This document shows positions 27,952 through 37,495 of a stretch of 64,000 nt of DNA, piece by piece. The position numbers and the translations under genes are program-made. How positions within the stretch are numbered: position 1 is the first letter of the stretch; each line of letters begins with the position of its first letter. This stretch comes from an uncultured Tenacibaculum sp. (lineage in GTDB: Bacteria; Bacteroidota; Bacteroidia; Flavobacteriales; Flavobacteriaceae). The DNA lies in contig CANLQH010000001.1 of the NCBI GenBank assembly GCA_947493285.1, positions 186,001-250,000 of the forward strand, given 5' to 3'. The notes below the pieces were generated by a model. The model had not been told where the DNA came from. It saw nothing but the letters and a program-made list of their open reading frames with translations, and made no database searches.

Positions 27952-28463
27952 TTGAAATAAAGAAGGCAAAAGAATCTGATGCTGAGATTTTAGCATTGTT
28001 AGGGCGTGTTACTTATGTAGAATCTCATGGTCATTTTATTGAAGATAAAACAGATTTATTAAAATACTTAAGTAAATCTTTTTCAGTAGCTAAAACTAGA
28101 GAGGATATTAAAAATAATAATAACTTATTTCTTATTCTTTATGTAGATCAATTGCCAATTGGGTACGTAAAACTTGTATTAAAAGCTACTCATGAAAGTG
28201 TGGAGTCAAAAAATAGTTGTCGACTAGAAAGGATTTATATTCTTGCTGATTTTTTACCGATGAAATTAGGAACTCAATTTTTAGATTTTATTGAAGAAAA
28301 AGCAAAGGAATTGCAATTTGATACAATGTGGCTTTCGGTTTATGTTAAGAATAATAGAGCGATTCGATTTTACGAAAAAAATGAATTTGAGAATGTAGGT
28401 GAATTAAGCTTTTTAGTAAATGGTAAAGGGTATGATAATATCGTTTTCTCTAAAAAAATATAA
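27948..28463 (+). CDS. GNAT-family N-acetyltransferase
   Basis: RLERIYILADFLPMKLGTQFLDFIEEKAKELQFDTMWLSVYVKNNRAIRFYEKNEFENVGE. Confidence 0.9.
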   Translation: MIEIKKAKESDAEILALLGRVTYVESHGHFIEDKTDLLKYLSKSFSVAKTREDIKNNNNLFLILYVDQLPIGYVKLVLKATHESVESKNSCRLERIYILADFLPMKLGTQFLDFIEEKAKELQFDTMWLSVYVKNNRAIRFYEKNEFENVGELSFLVNGKGYDNIVFSKKI

Positions 28464-28465
28464 TT

Positions 28466-29125
28466 ATGAAAGAATACGAAAAAACGAAACTGAATCGTGT
28501 AAAACGAGGACAGAATAGAGCTACTTATGATGTAGAAAAAATTAATACCATTTTAGATGCAGGTTTTCTATGTTATGTAGGCTACATATATGACGGCAAA
28601 CCAATTACTATTCCGATGGCATATGCACGTAGAGATGATAAAATATATATTCACGGCTCTACAGCAAACAGAATGCTGCTATCTATTTTAGAAAGTGAAG
28701 AAACATCAATAACCGTAATGCATTTAGACGGATTAGTTTTAGCACGATCTGGATTACATCACTCTGTTAACTATCGTTCTGCTACACTTTTTGGAAGCTT
28801 AAAAAAGATAGAAAAAGACAGCGATAAATCGCAAATTTTAGAGTGGATTGTAAATCAAATGATGCCAAATCACTGGGATTCACTTCGCCCAATGCATCAA
28901 AAGGAATTAGATAGAACTTTAGTAGTTGAGTTTACCATAGAAATTGCTTCTGCAAAAATTAGAGATGTAGGTGTAAATGATGAACCAGAAGATTATAGTT
29001 TACCGATATGGGCAGGGGTTGTTCCTATAAAACAAGTTGCAGAATATCCTGTTTCTGATGAAAAATTGATAGAAGGTGTTTCAATACCAGAACATGTTTT
29101 AGACTATTATCAACAAAACAAATAA
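28466..29125 (+). CDS. Pyridoxamine 5'-phosphate oxidase-like flavin-binding protein
   Basis: LNRVKRGQNRATYDVEKINTILDAGFLCYVGYIYDGKPITIPMAYARRDDKIYIHGSTANRML. Confidence 0.9.
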   Translation: MKEYEKTKLNRVKRGQNRATYDVEKINTILDAGFLCYVGYIYDGKPITIPMAYARRDDKIYIHGSTANRMLLSILESEETSITVMHLDGLVLARSGLHHSVNYRSATLFGSLKKIEKDSDKSQILEWIVNQMMPNHWDSLRPMHQKELDRTLVVEFTIEIASAKIRDVGVNDEPEDYSLPIWAGVVPIKQVAEYPVSDEKLIEGVSIPEHVLDYYQQNK

Positions 29126-29163
29126 TCATTTTATTGCATCGTAAATTATCGTAAATTTCGCCT

Positions 29164-30066
29164 ATGAAAACTTATGATGTAATTATTCTTACCGACCCTA
29201 GATATATTAATCCTAAAGAGATTGATATCTATATTCAAAATGTTTTAGATGAAGACAATTATGTAAAAATTGCTTTAGAAAAACAAGGTTTAAAAGTTGG
29301 GAGACTTGCTTGGGATAACGCAACTTTCGATTGGTCATCAACCAAATATATTTTATTTAGAACTACGTGGGATTATTTTGATCGTTTTTCTGAATTTTCT
29401 GTTTGGTTAAATAAAGTAAGTCAACAAACAATTTTATTAAATTCTGAAAATATTATTCGTTGGAATATTGACAAACACTATTTGTTAGATTTACAAAAAA
29501 ACGGAGTTCATATCTGTGAATCTTATTTTGTTGAACTTGCTGAGAAAAGAAATTTACAAGAATTAGCAAATCTGTATAAGTTAACTGAGTTTGTATTAAA
29601 ACCATGTATTTCTGGTGGAGGAAGACATACATATAAGATTAACCCAGAAAATATTGTAGAGCATGAAGAAGTTTTTTCTAAATTAATTTCAGAAGAAGCT
29701 ATGATTCTACAGCCCTTTCAAAAAAACATCGTTGATAAAGGAGAAATATCTTTAATGGTAATGAACGGTAAGTTTACCCACGCTGTTTTAAAAATAGCAA
29801 AACAAGGAGATTTTAGAGTGCAAGATGATTTCGGAGGAACGGTACACGACTACTCTCCTACTCAGTCTGAAATAGAATTTGCTGAAAATGCTGTAAAAGC
29901 TTGTAAAGAACTGCCTATTTATGCGCGTGTAGATGTTTTTATGGATAATGATAATAAACTAGCGATTGCTGAATTAGAATTAATTGAACCTGAATTATGG
30001 TTTAGAAATTATCCAAAAGCTGCTGATGAACTTGCTAAAGGTATCAAACAATTAATAACTGTCTAA
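29164..30066 (+). CDS. ATP-grasp domain protein (RimK-like)
   Basis: FRTTWDYFDR…VLKPCISGGGRHTYKI…AELELIEPELWF. Confidence 0.85.
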   Translation: MKTYDVIILTDPRYINPKEIDIYIQNVLDEDNYVKIALEKQGLKVGRLAWDNATFDWSSTKYILFRTTWDYFDRFSEFSVWLNKVSQQTILLNSENIIRWNIDKHYLLDLQKNGVHICESYFVELAEKRNLQELANLYKLTEFVLKPCISGGGRHTYKINPENIVEHEEVFSKLISEEAMILQPFQKNIVDKGEISLMVMNGKFTHAVLKIAKQGDFRVQDDFGGTVHDYSPTQSEIEFAENAVKACKELPIYARVDVFMDNDNKLAIAELELIEPELWFRNYPKAADELAKGIKQLITV

Positions 30067-30068
30067 TC

Positions 30069-30755
30069 ATGAAGAGAATCTTTAAAATAATTGGAGCAAT
30101 ACTGTTATTAGTAGTTCTAGGTTTGGGAGTTTTATATTGTACTAGTAATGAGAGTTTACCAAAAGGTGAAGAAGGTATTGAAGCAGATGCTTTAGCTTCT
30201 AAAATGTTAAATGCATTAAATTATGAAGCCTATAAAAATACTCGATTTTTAGAATGGTCTTTTAGAGGTAAACACTTTTATAAGTGGGATAAAAGAGAGA
30301 ATATAGTAGAGGTTTCATGGGATAATAATAAAGTTATTTTAGACACGAAAATACCTGAAAAAAGTAAAGTTTTCGTTGATACTAAACTGATTGATAATCC
30401 AGAATTATTAAAAAAGGCAACTGATTATTTTAACAATGATAGTTTTTGGTTAGTTGCTCCGTATAAAGTTTTTGAAGACGGAATTAAACGTAAAGTTGTT
30501 CCTTATAATGGCAAAAAAGCATTAATGATAACTTATACTAGTGGAGGTTCGACTCCTGGAGATTCATATTTATGGATCTTAGACGAATCAGGAAAACCTA
30601 CTTCATTCAAAATGTGGGTATCTATTATACCTACTGGAGGTATCGAAGCTACTTGGAATGATTGGACAACAACTCAATCGGGTGCAATTTTACCAACGAA
30701 ACATCAGTTACCTATCGGTACTTTAGATATGGGTGATGTAAAAGGTTATAATTAA
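30069..30755 (+). CDS. Conserved hypothetical membrane-anchored protein
   Basis: N-terminal hydrophobic anchor, then conserved-looking soluble domain; no family recognised. Confidence 0.7.
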   Translation: MKRIFKIIGAILLLVVLGLGVLYCTSNESLPKGEEGIEADALASKMLNALNYEAYKNTRFLEWSFRGKHFYKWDKRENIVEVSWDNNKVILDTKIPEKSKVFVDTKLIDNPELLKKATDYFNNDSFWLVAPYKVFEDGIKRKVVPYNGKKALMITYTSGGSTPGDSYLWILDESGKPTSFKMWVSIIPTGGIEATWNDWTTTQSGAILPTKHQLPIGTLDMGDVKGYN

Positions 30756-30757
30756 TT

Positions 30758-31939
30758 TTGAATAAAGATATTTTACATAAAGATGTTCAGCTTTTTATAA
30801 ATGAAAATTTAAAAGCAAACATCAATGAGTTAATTTTAAAAGGAAGCCCTTTTAAAAATGTTACTATACAAGAGCTAGCGAACCAAATAATAGCAAAACA
30901 AAAATCTCAAAAAAAACTACCAACTTGGTTTCGTGGCAATAATATCTATTACCCTCCTAAACTAAGTATCGAGCAAACTTCGTCTGAAATTACAGCTGAT
31001 TATAAGTCTAAAATTATTGACGGAAAATCAATTATCGATATAACAGGTGGTTTTGGTGTTGATTGTTTTGCTTTTTCAAAACAGTTTAAAGAAGTAACTC
31101 ATTGTGAAATTAATCAGGAGTTATCTGAAATAGTTAACTATAATTATCAGCAATTAGAAGTAGGTAATATTAAAACAATTGCAGAAGATGGATTAGAGTA
31201 TTTAAAAAACATTGCTCAAAAATTCGATTGTATTTATATCGACCCTTCAAGAAGAAATGATTTAAAAGGAAAAGTCTTTTTACTGAAAGATTGTTTACCT
31301 AATGTTCCTAAAAATATTGATTTTTTGTTTGAAAAATCAGATACACTATTAATAAAAAACTCTCCTATATTAGATATCACTTCTACTATAAATGAATTGA
31401 AACATGTCAAAGAAATTCATATAATATCAGTAAACAACGAAGTAAAAGAGTTGCTTTTTTTACTAGAGTATAGATTTAAAGGGTTTATTAAGGTTGAGAC
31501 TTGTAATATATTGAAAAACAGCACTCAATATTTTAGCTTTAACTTAGGTTTAGAAGTTAATTCAACTTACTCGTTACCTGAAAACTACTTATACGAACCT
31601 AATGCTGCTATTTTAAAATCTGGTGGGTTTTCTGAAGTAAGTAATCAGCTAAAAGTAAATAAGCTTCATCAGCATTCTCATTTATACACCTCAGAAGAAG
31701 TATTAGAAGATTTTCCTGGTAGAATTTTTAAGATTCAAAATGTATTACCCTACAATAAAAAGAAATTAAAAAAGCATATTACCGAGAAAAAGGCAAATAT
31801 CACTACAAGAAATTTCCCAAAAACAGTTGCTCAAATCAGAAAAGAAACTAAATTAAAAGACGGTGGAGATGTTTATTTGTTTTTTTCTACAGATATGAAC
31901 AATGAATTAATTGTTGTTGATTGCGTAAAAATTAATTAG
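30758..31939 (+). CDS. Class I SAM methyltransferase with THUMP-like C-terminus
   Basis: IIDITGGFGVDCFAFSKQFKEVTHCEIN, CIYIDPSRRN; TTG start. Confidence 0.85.
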   Translation: MNKDILHKDVQLFINENLKANINELILKGSPFKNVTIQELANQIIAKQKSQKKLPTWFRGNNIYYPPKLSIEQTSSEITADYKSKIIDGKSIIDITGGFGVDCFAFSKQFKEVTHCEINQELSEIVNYNYQQLEVGNIKTIAEDGLEYLKNIAQKFDCIYIDPSRRNDLKGKVFLLKDCLPNVPKNIDFLFEKSDTLLIKNSPILDITSTINELKHVKEIHIISVNNEVKELLFLLEYRFKGFIKVETCNILKNSTQYFSFNLGLEVNSTYSLPENYLYEPNAAILKSGGFSEVSNQLKVNKLHQHSHLYTSEEVLEDFPGRIFKIQNVLPYNKKKLKKHITEKKANITTRNFPKTVAQIRKETKLKDGGDVYLFFSTDMNNELIVVDCVKIN

Positions 31940-31984
31940 ACCCTTACTGCAATAAATCTAGTTTTTTACCGTTTGTTAAGCAAA

Positions 31985-32052
31985 TGAGTCCCTATCTCAG
32001 GCGTGTTTTGTTCGTTAAGGGGTAATAAAACATGCCGAAAAGCCTTGACTCA
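31985..32052 (+). ncRNA. Structured intergenic RNA candidate upstream of fdhD
   Basis: Outer stem TGAGTC (31985-31990)/GACTCA (32047-32052); inner 10-bp stem GGCGTGTTTT (32000-32009)/AAAACATGCC (32027-32036). Confidence 0.5.
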
Positions 32053-32065
32053 AACAAGGCTTTTC
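32037..32065. terminator. Strong hairpin (terminator-like)
   Basis: GAAAAGCCTTG-actcaaa-CAAGGCTTTTC, perfect 11-bp stem. Confidence 0.7.
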
Positions 32066-32083
32066 AATTCCCTTACTTTTAAG

Positions 32084-32091
32084 TACATTTG
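32084..32091 (+). promoter_or_regulatory. -7 promoter element TACATTTG of fdhD
   Basis: TAnnTTTG match 8 nt before ATG 32100. Confidence 0.6.
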
Positions 32092-32099
32092 TTTATAAC

Positions 32100-32900
32100 A
32101 TGAAACAAGCAAGTGTTTACCAATCCATAAAGCTTTCAAAAAACTCTTCATCAAAAATAGAAGACAGTCTAGTTATTGAAGCTCCATTACAAATTAATAT
32201 AAATAAAGAAGCCTATACCGTTGTTATGAGAACTCCTGGTAATGACGAAGAGCTTGTGAGAGGTTTGTTGTATGCAGAAGACATATATAAAAAAGATGAA
32301 AATTTAAACATTAGTTTTATTGAAAATAATGATGATTTTTCAGCTGTTTTAAATGTGGACATTTCTAAAGAAAATTTAGGAAAAGGTTATTTAAATAAAC
32401 GAACTCTTTTATCGGTTTCCTCTTGCGGAATTTGTGGCAAAAAAGAATTGGGTGATTTAAAAATGAATGGTGATTCTTTAAAAAATAACATTAAAGAATC
32501 AGTTGATGTAAGTATTGGTATGTTTTTAAAAATGAATAAGTTGCAATTTTTATTTAAAGAAACCGGAGGGAGTCATGCATGTGCTATTTTTAATTCAGAA
32601 AAAGAACTATTAACGATTAAAGAAGATATTGGGCGTCATAACGCAGTTGATAAATGTGTTGGAGATTTACTCAATAATAAGAAGCTTAAAAATGCTAATT
32701 ATATGTTAGTTAGTGGACGTGTTTCTTATGAGATAGTTTCCAAAGCTTTTTTAGCAAAAATCCCAATAATAATTGCAGTATCTGCATGTTCATCTTTAGC
32801 TGTTGATTTTGCTAAAGAATTCGGAATTTGTTTGATTGGTTTTAGCAGAGACGACAAAATGACTATTTATTCAAATCCTCAATATATAAATTATGAGTGA
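32100..32900 (+). CDS. fdhD: Formate dehydrogenase accessory sulfurtransferase FdhD
   Basis: MRTPGNDEELVRGLLYAE, SSCGICGKKEL, TGGSHACAIF, EDIGRHNAVDKCVG. Confidence 0.95.
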   Translation: MKQASVYQSIKLSKNSSSKIEDSLVIEAPLQININKEAYTVVMRTPGNDEELVRGLLYAEDIYKKDENLNISFIENNDDFSAVLNVDISKENLGKGYLNKRTLLSVSSCGICGKKELGDLKMNGDSLKNNIKESVDVSIGMFLKMNKLQFLFKETGGSHACAIFNSEKELLTIKEDIGRHNAVDKCVGDLLNNKKLKNANYMLVSGRVSYEIVSKAFLAKIPIIIAVSACSSLAVDFAKEFGICLIGFSRDDKMTIYSNPQYINYE

Positions 32901-35193
32901 TAAAAAAATACAGGCGCAACCGCCTGAAAAATTAACAGGAATTGAGCTTATAGATATTCCTGAAAAAGCAGTAGGAACAAAAGCAATTAAATCAGCTTTA
33001 AATCATGTTTTTACTGAAACTGGTGTTGCTAAAGGAATCAGTTTATTAAAAAACATCAATCAAATAAATGGTTTTGATTGTCCTGGTTGTGCATGGCCAG
33101 ATCCTGATGAAAAAAGAGCTTTTTTAGCTGAATACTGTGAAAATGGAGCAAAAGCAATAGCTGAAGAAGCTACTAAAAATAGAGTGTCTCCACTATTCTT
33201 TGCTACGCATTCAGTTAAAGAAATGTCCGAATGGTCTGACTATGAAATTGGTAAAAGTGGACGAATCACACATCCAATGGTTTTAAAAGAAGGGAGTTCT
33301 CATTATGAAGAAATTTCTTGGGATGATACTTTTAAGCTGATAGGGAAAGAATTAAACGATTTAGACTCACCAGACGAAGCTATTTTTTACACTTCTGGTA
33401 GAACGAGTAATGAAGCCGCTTTTTTGTATCAACTTTTTGTGCGTCAGTTTGGTACTAATAACTTGCCAGATTGTTCTAACATGTGCCATGAAAGTAGTGG
33501 TAGTGCACTTTCAGAGACCTTAGGTATTGGTAAAGGATCGGTTACTTTAGACGATTTTAATCATGCTGATTTGGTGATTGTTATGGGGCAAAATCCAGGG
33601 ACAAATCATCCAAGAATGTTAACAGCATTATCGGAAACTAAAAAAAATGGCGGTAAAATAATGACGATTAATCCACTTCCTGAAGTTGGATTAATGAATT
33701 ATGTTGACCCTCAAAATCCTTTAAAATGGTTAGGTTCAGGGCAAAAATTAACTGATTTATTTCTACAGGTTAAAATTAATGGTGATGTAGCTTTGCTAAA
33801 AATCATCTTAAAATTGATGAAAGAAAGAGAAGATGAGAAACCTAACTCTGTTTTCAATCATCAGTTTATTAAAGAAAAAACACATGGAATTGATGATTTT
33901 TTAGAAGATTTAGACAACTATAGTATTGAAAGTTTACTTCCGCAAACAGGCTTAACATTAAAAGAAATAAAAGAGGCTACCGAGCTTATAATAAGTAATG
34001 ATAAGATAATTATTTGTTGGGCGATGGGATTAACACAGCATAAAAATGCTGTAGATAATATCCGTGAAGTTGTAAATCTATTACTTTTAAAAGGGAGTAT
34101 TGGCAAAAAAGGAGCTGGTACTTGTCCTGTTCGTGGACATTCAAATGTTCAAGGAGATCGTACTATGGGTATTTGGGAAAAACCTAAAGACGCTTTTTTA
34201 GATAGTTTAGAAAAGGAATTTAAGTTTAAAGCTCCACGAGAACATGGTTATGATGTTGTAGCAGCTATTGAAGCTATGCATGCTAATAAAGCAAAGGTTT
34301 TTATAGGTATGGGAGGTAATTTTATTTCTGCTACTCCCGATACGGAATACACGGCTGATGCTTTAATAAACTGTAATTTAACAGTACATGTTTCTACTAA
34401 GTTAAACAGAAGTCATTTAATACATGGTAAACAAGCTTTGATTTTACCTTGTTTAGGACGTTCAGAAAAAGACATTCAAAGTTTTGGAGAACAATTTGTT
34501 TCAGTAGAAAACTCTATGGGTGTTGTACATCAATCTAAAGGACACTTAAAGCCTTTATCAGAATACTTGTTAAGTGAGCCTACTATTGTTGCTAAAATGG
34601 CTGAAGCTACTTTAAAGAATAGCGTTGTAAAATGGAGTGATTTATCTTCAAACTATGATTTAATTCGAGATAAAATTGAAGCAACGATATCTGGTTTTGA
34701 TAGCTATAATGCCAGAGTGCGCAAAAAAGGAGGTTTTTATTTACCTAACAATGCTAGAGATAATAACTTCTCTCCTACACTAACAGGTAAAGCAAATTTC
34801 ACAAATAATTTACCAACGGATATTGTTTTAGAAAGTAATCAATTTATGTTGATGACTATTCGTACTCACGACCAATATAACACTACCATTTACGGATTAG
34901 ACGATCGTTACAGAGGAATTTTAAACGAGCGTAGAGTTGTTTTTATGAATCCTGATGACATGAAAGAACAAGATTTATCTAAACTCGATAAAGTAGATTT
35001 AATAAGTCATTTTAAAGGAGAAAAAAGATATGCAAAAGGTTTTTTAGTAATTCCTTACAGCATACCAAAACAATGTACAGCAACGTATTTTCCAGAAGCG
35101 AATGTATTGGTACCTATTCAAAGTAAAGCTAGAATAAGTCATACGCCAGCTTCAAAAACAATAATAATAACTGTTGAAAAAAACGTTAATTAA
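32893..35193 (+). CDS. FdhF/YdeP-family molybdopterin oxidoreductase
   Basis: FDCPGCAWPDP, YTSGRTSNEAAFLYQLFVRQFGTNNLPDCSNMCHESSG, MGQNPGTNHPRML, RGHSNVQGDRTMGI. Confidence 0.93.
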   Translation: MSDKKIQAQPPEKLTGIELIDIPEKAVGTKAIKSALNHVFTETGVAKGISLLKNINQINGFDCPGCAWPDPDEKRAFLAEYCENGAKAIAEEATKNRVSPLFFATHSVKEMSEWSDYEIGKSGRITHPMVLKEGSSHYEEISWDDTFKLIGKELNDLDSPDEAIFYTSGRTSNEAAFLYQLFVRQFGTNNLPDCSNMCHESSGSALSETLGIGKGSVTLDDFNHADLVIVMGQNPGTNHPRMLTALSETKKNGGKIMTINPLPEVGLMNYVDPQNPLKWLGSGQKLTDLFLQVKINGDVALLKIILKLMKEREDEKPNSVFNHQFIKEKTHGIDDFLEDLDNYSIESLLPQTGLTLKEIKEATELIISNDKIIICWAMGLTQHKNAVDNIREVVNLLLLKGSIGKKGAGTCPVRGHSNVQGDRTMGIWEKPKDAFLDSLEKEFKFKAPREHGYDVVAAIEAMHANKAKVFIGMGGNFISATPDTEYTADALINCNLTVHVSTKLNRSHLIHGKQALILPCLGRSEKDIQSFGEQFVSVENSMGVVHQSKGHLKPLSEYLLSEPTIVAKMAEATLKNSVVKWSDLSSNYDLIRDKIEATISGFDSYNARVRKKGGFYLPNNARDNNFSPTLTGKANFTNNLPTDIVLESNQFMLMTIRTHDQYNTTIYGLDDRYRGILNERRVVFMNPDDMKEQDLSKLDKVDLISHFKGEKRYAKGFLVIPYSIPKQCTATYFPEANVLVPIQSKARISHTPASKTIIITVEKNVN

Positions 35194-35242
35194 AAAAGAT
35201 TTGTATTTTAGTCGTTGAATTTAACAAAATCAAGCCCAAATT

Positions 35243-35875
35243 ATGCCTTTTATTGAAGAAGACAAGTTTAAGTTAATACAAGAAGATTTAGATAACTCAA
35301 AGTTAAAAAGAGAAGAAGCTGAAACTGAATTAACAAAAGTTCAAGAAGATTTTTCTAGTTTTAAAAAGAAATCTAAAATTACTCCTATTCTATTAGGATT
35401 ATTATTGGGTGCAGCATTAGGTGCAACATATTATTTTTATACCAACGGAGGTGCTTCAATGTCATCATCTGATATCGCTGAAATTAAAAAAGAAGAATCA
35501 ATAAGAGTTATTGATAGTATTAGCAGAGCTCAAGCTAGAGCAAAAAGAAACGGCAAGTCTCTTGATTCTGAAGATGATTTTAACGCAGATAATAACGGTC
35601 TTTCTGTAGCAGATGCTAAAGCTGATATTTCTTCTGGAGAAACGATTTACTCAGTACAAATAGGAATTTTTTCAAGTAAAAACTACCCATTGTTATCTTC
35701 ATCAACCATACCTTCAACAGTTACTAAAGATAATGGATTCTTCAAATATTCAATAGGATTATTTGAAACTTTAAATGAAGCAAAATACCTAAAAAGAGAA
35801 CTTATTAAGATAGGTTTTAAAGATGCATTTATTGCTTCTTATGTTGATGGTGAACGTCAAAAAATACATAATTAA
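35243..35875 (+). CDS. Membrane-anchored SPOR-domain protein
   Basis: Coiled-coil N-terminus, single TM (ILLGLLLGAALGATYYFY), C-terminal YSVQIGIFSSKNYP…KYSIGLFETLNEAKYLKRELIKIGFKDAFI. Confidence 0.8.
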   Translation: MPFIEEDKFKLIQEDLDNSKLKREEAETELTKVQEDFSSFKKKSKITPILLGLLLGAALGATYYFYTNGGASMSSSDIAEIKKEESIRVIDSISRAQARAKRNGKSLDSEDDFNADNNGLSVADAKADISSGETIYSVQIGIFSSKNYPLLSSSTIPSTVTKDNGFFKYSIGLFETLNEAKYLKRELIKIGFKDAFIASYVDGERQKIHN

Positions 35876-35885
35876 TTAAATTTTA

Positions 35886-37421
35886 ATGAAATATAAAATT
35901 TTCAAACGAACACTCATACTAAGTTTTTTTATGAGTGTTCATTTTTTTTATGCTCAAACTGAAGCACCTGAAAAAAAGACTCAAATAGGTTTTGGACAAG
36001 TAGACTTTCTATCTATTAAAATGCCAGATAATGAAGTTAATATGGATTTTACTGGGCTTCATTATAATTTAAAACTGAATAACTGGAGTTATGCAGGTGT
36101 TGGACTTTATGGTGCTGTAGGTGGTATTAGAGGTGGTTTTTTTACTTTAGGTATTAACGCAGGGATTCAACAAAAATTAACTGATAAATTGTTTATCGAT
36201 GCTGGCTTCCATTTTGGAGGTGGTGGTGGAGCTGCTGCACCTGATGGCGGTGGCGCATTTATATTACCTCACTTTAATTTAGGATACGATTTTAAACATT
36301 TCTCTGCTACAGCGGGATATAGCTATGTTAACTTTTTTGATGGTGGAGATATTAATAGTAATCAGTTTAATGTTGCTGTTCAAATTCCATTATCATTCGA
36401 AACGTCTAACTTTGACGAAAGAGAAAATAGTTTTTCAATTGAAAATCTAAAAGAGTCTTCATGGAAGTCTCAAGCAAATAGACTTTCTCTTTTAGTTCAT
36501 TTAAATAATTTATCAGTTAAGGGTGAATCTCAGTTTACTGGAGGAGAAAAGATTAAAGGGCGTACGATTCGCTTAGCAGGTTTTGAATTGAATTCTTATG
36601 TAAATGATAATGTTTTCTTTTTTGTAAAAGCTGACGGTGCTTATCATGGTATTCAAGCTGGTTATATGGATGTTTTCTTAGGAGGAGGTTATCATTTATC
36701 AATGAATAAAAACCGAACAAACATCTTAGCTAAATTTGGAGTTGGTGCCGGTGGTGGTGGTGGCGTTGATACTAAAGGAGGATTTTTAATTTACCCAGAC
36801 TTATCAATAGAACAAAAATTATTTGATAATGTGTACGCTTCTATTAATAAAGGATACATGATGAGTCCAGATTCTCACTTTACCTCCTCTACTCTAGGAT
36901 TTGGTTTAAAATATTATGTAGATAAAGATGGAACTATTTCTAATCAAAGAGAGTTTGATAATGGAAAGCTTAAAGGTTTTGAAGCAATAATAAAGCAGGA
37001 TTTATACCTTGATGCTACTAGAAATGCTGGATTTAATCAAAACATGCATCAAATATCATTACAAATCAACTTTTTCTTAAATAAGTATATCTACGGAGCA
37101 GGGCAAACATCTTTTGCAAATTTTGGTGATGCTGGGGCTTATGCTGAGGGTATTGTTGGTTTAGGTGTACAATCAAATACATTTTTTAACAATACAACAT
37201 CTATTTTTGCTCAAGTATTAGGAGGAGCTGCTGGAGGCGGCGGAATTAGTACAGGTCAGGGTTTAATTGTAAAGCCAAGTATGGGAATAAATTATAAACT
37301 TACAGATAAATTAAATTTAAGAGGAGGTCTTGGTTATGTTAAAGCTCGCGGAGGTAGTTTAAGTAGCACCTATTTAAATTTCGGAATGAGTTATAATTTT
37401 TCTTTTTTAAGTATGAAGTAA
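35886..37421 (+). CDS. Putative outer-membrane beta-barrel protein with glycine-rich repeats
   Basis: Signal peptide (FFMSVHFFYAQ), three Gly-rich modules, C-terminal aromatic-rich strand (NFGMSYNFSFLSMK). Confidence 0.7.
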   Translation: MKYKIFKRTLILSFFMSVHFFYAQTEAPEKKTQIGFGQVDFLSIKMPDNEVNMDFTGLHYNLKLNNWSYAGVGLYGAVGGIRGGFFTLGINAGIQQKLTDKLFIDAGFHFGGGGGAAAPDGGGAFILPHFNLGYDFKHFSATAGYSYVNFFDGGDINSNQFNVAVQIPLSFETSNFDERENSFSIENLKESSWKSQANRLSLLVHLNNLSVKGESQFTGGEKIKGRTIRLAGFELNSYVNDNVFFFVKADGAYHGIQAGYMDVFLGGGYHLSMNKNRTNILAKFGVGAGGGGGVDTKGGFLIYPDLSIEQKLFDNVYASINKGYMMSPDSHFTSSTLGFGLKYYVDKDGTISNQREFDNGKLKGFEAIIKQDLYLDATRNAGFNQNMHQISLQINFFLNKYIYGAGQTSFANFGDAGAYAEGIVGLGVQSNTFFNNTTSIFAQVLGGAAGGGGISTGQGLIVKPSMGINYKLTDKLNLRGGLGYVKARGGSLSSTYLNFGMSYNFSFLSMK

Positions 37422-37440
37422 TTACATAACTGATTCAACA

Positions 37441-37478
37441 AAAAAAGCAGCTAATAAATATTTATTAGCTGCTTTTTT
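37441..37478. terminator. Bidirectional terminator
   Basis: Perfect 38-nt palindrome AAAAAAGCAGCTAATAAATATTTATTAGCTGCTTTTTT between convergent genes. Confidence 0.92.
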
Positions 37479-37495
37479 ATTATTATAAATTGAAA

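Noticed and set aside
31940-32099. tRNA or known TPP/cobalamin/fluoride riboswitch
   Set aside because: No cloverleaf, CTGAGA or other recognised core motifs that I can identify; kept as an unassigned structured element instead
37441-37478. Perfect 38-nt palindrome considered as a mobile-element end or protein-binding site
   Set aside because: A-run/stem/T-run between convergent genes is best explained as a bidirectional terminator; similar ones occur at 42582-42615 and 56163-56191
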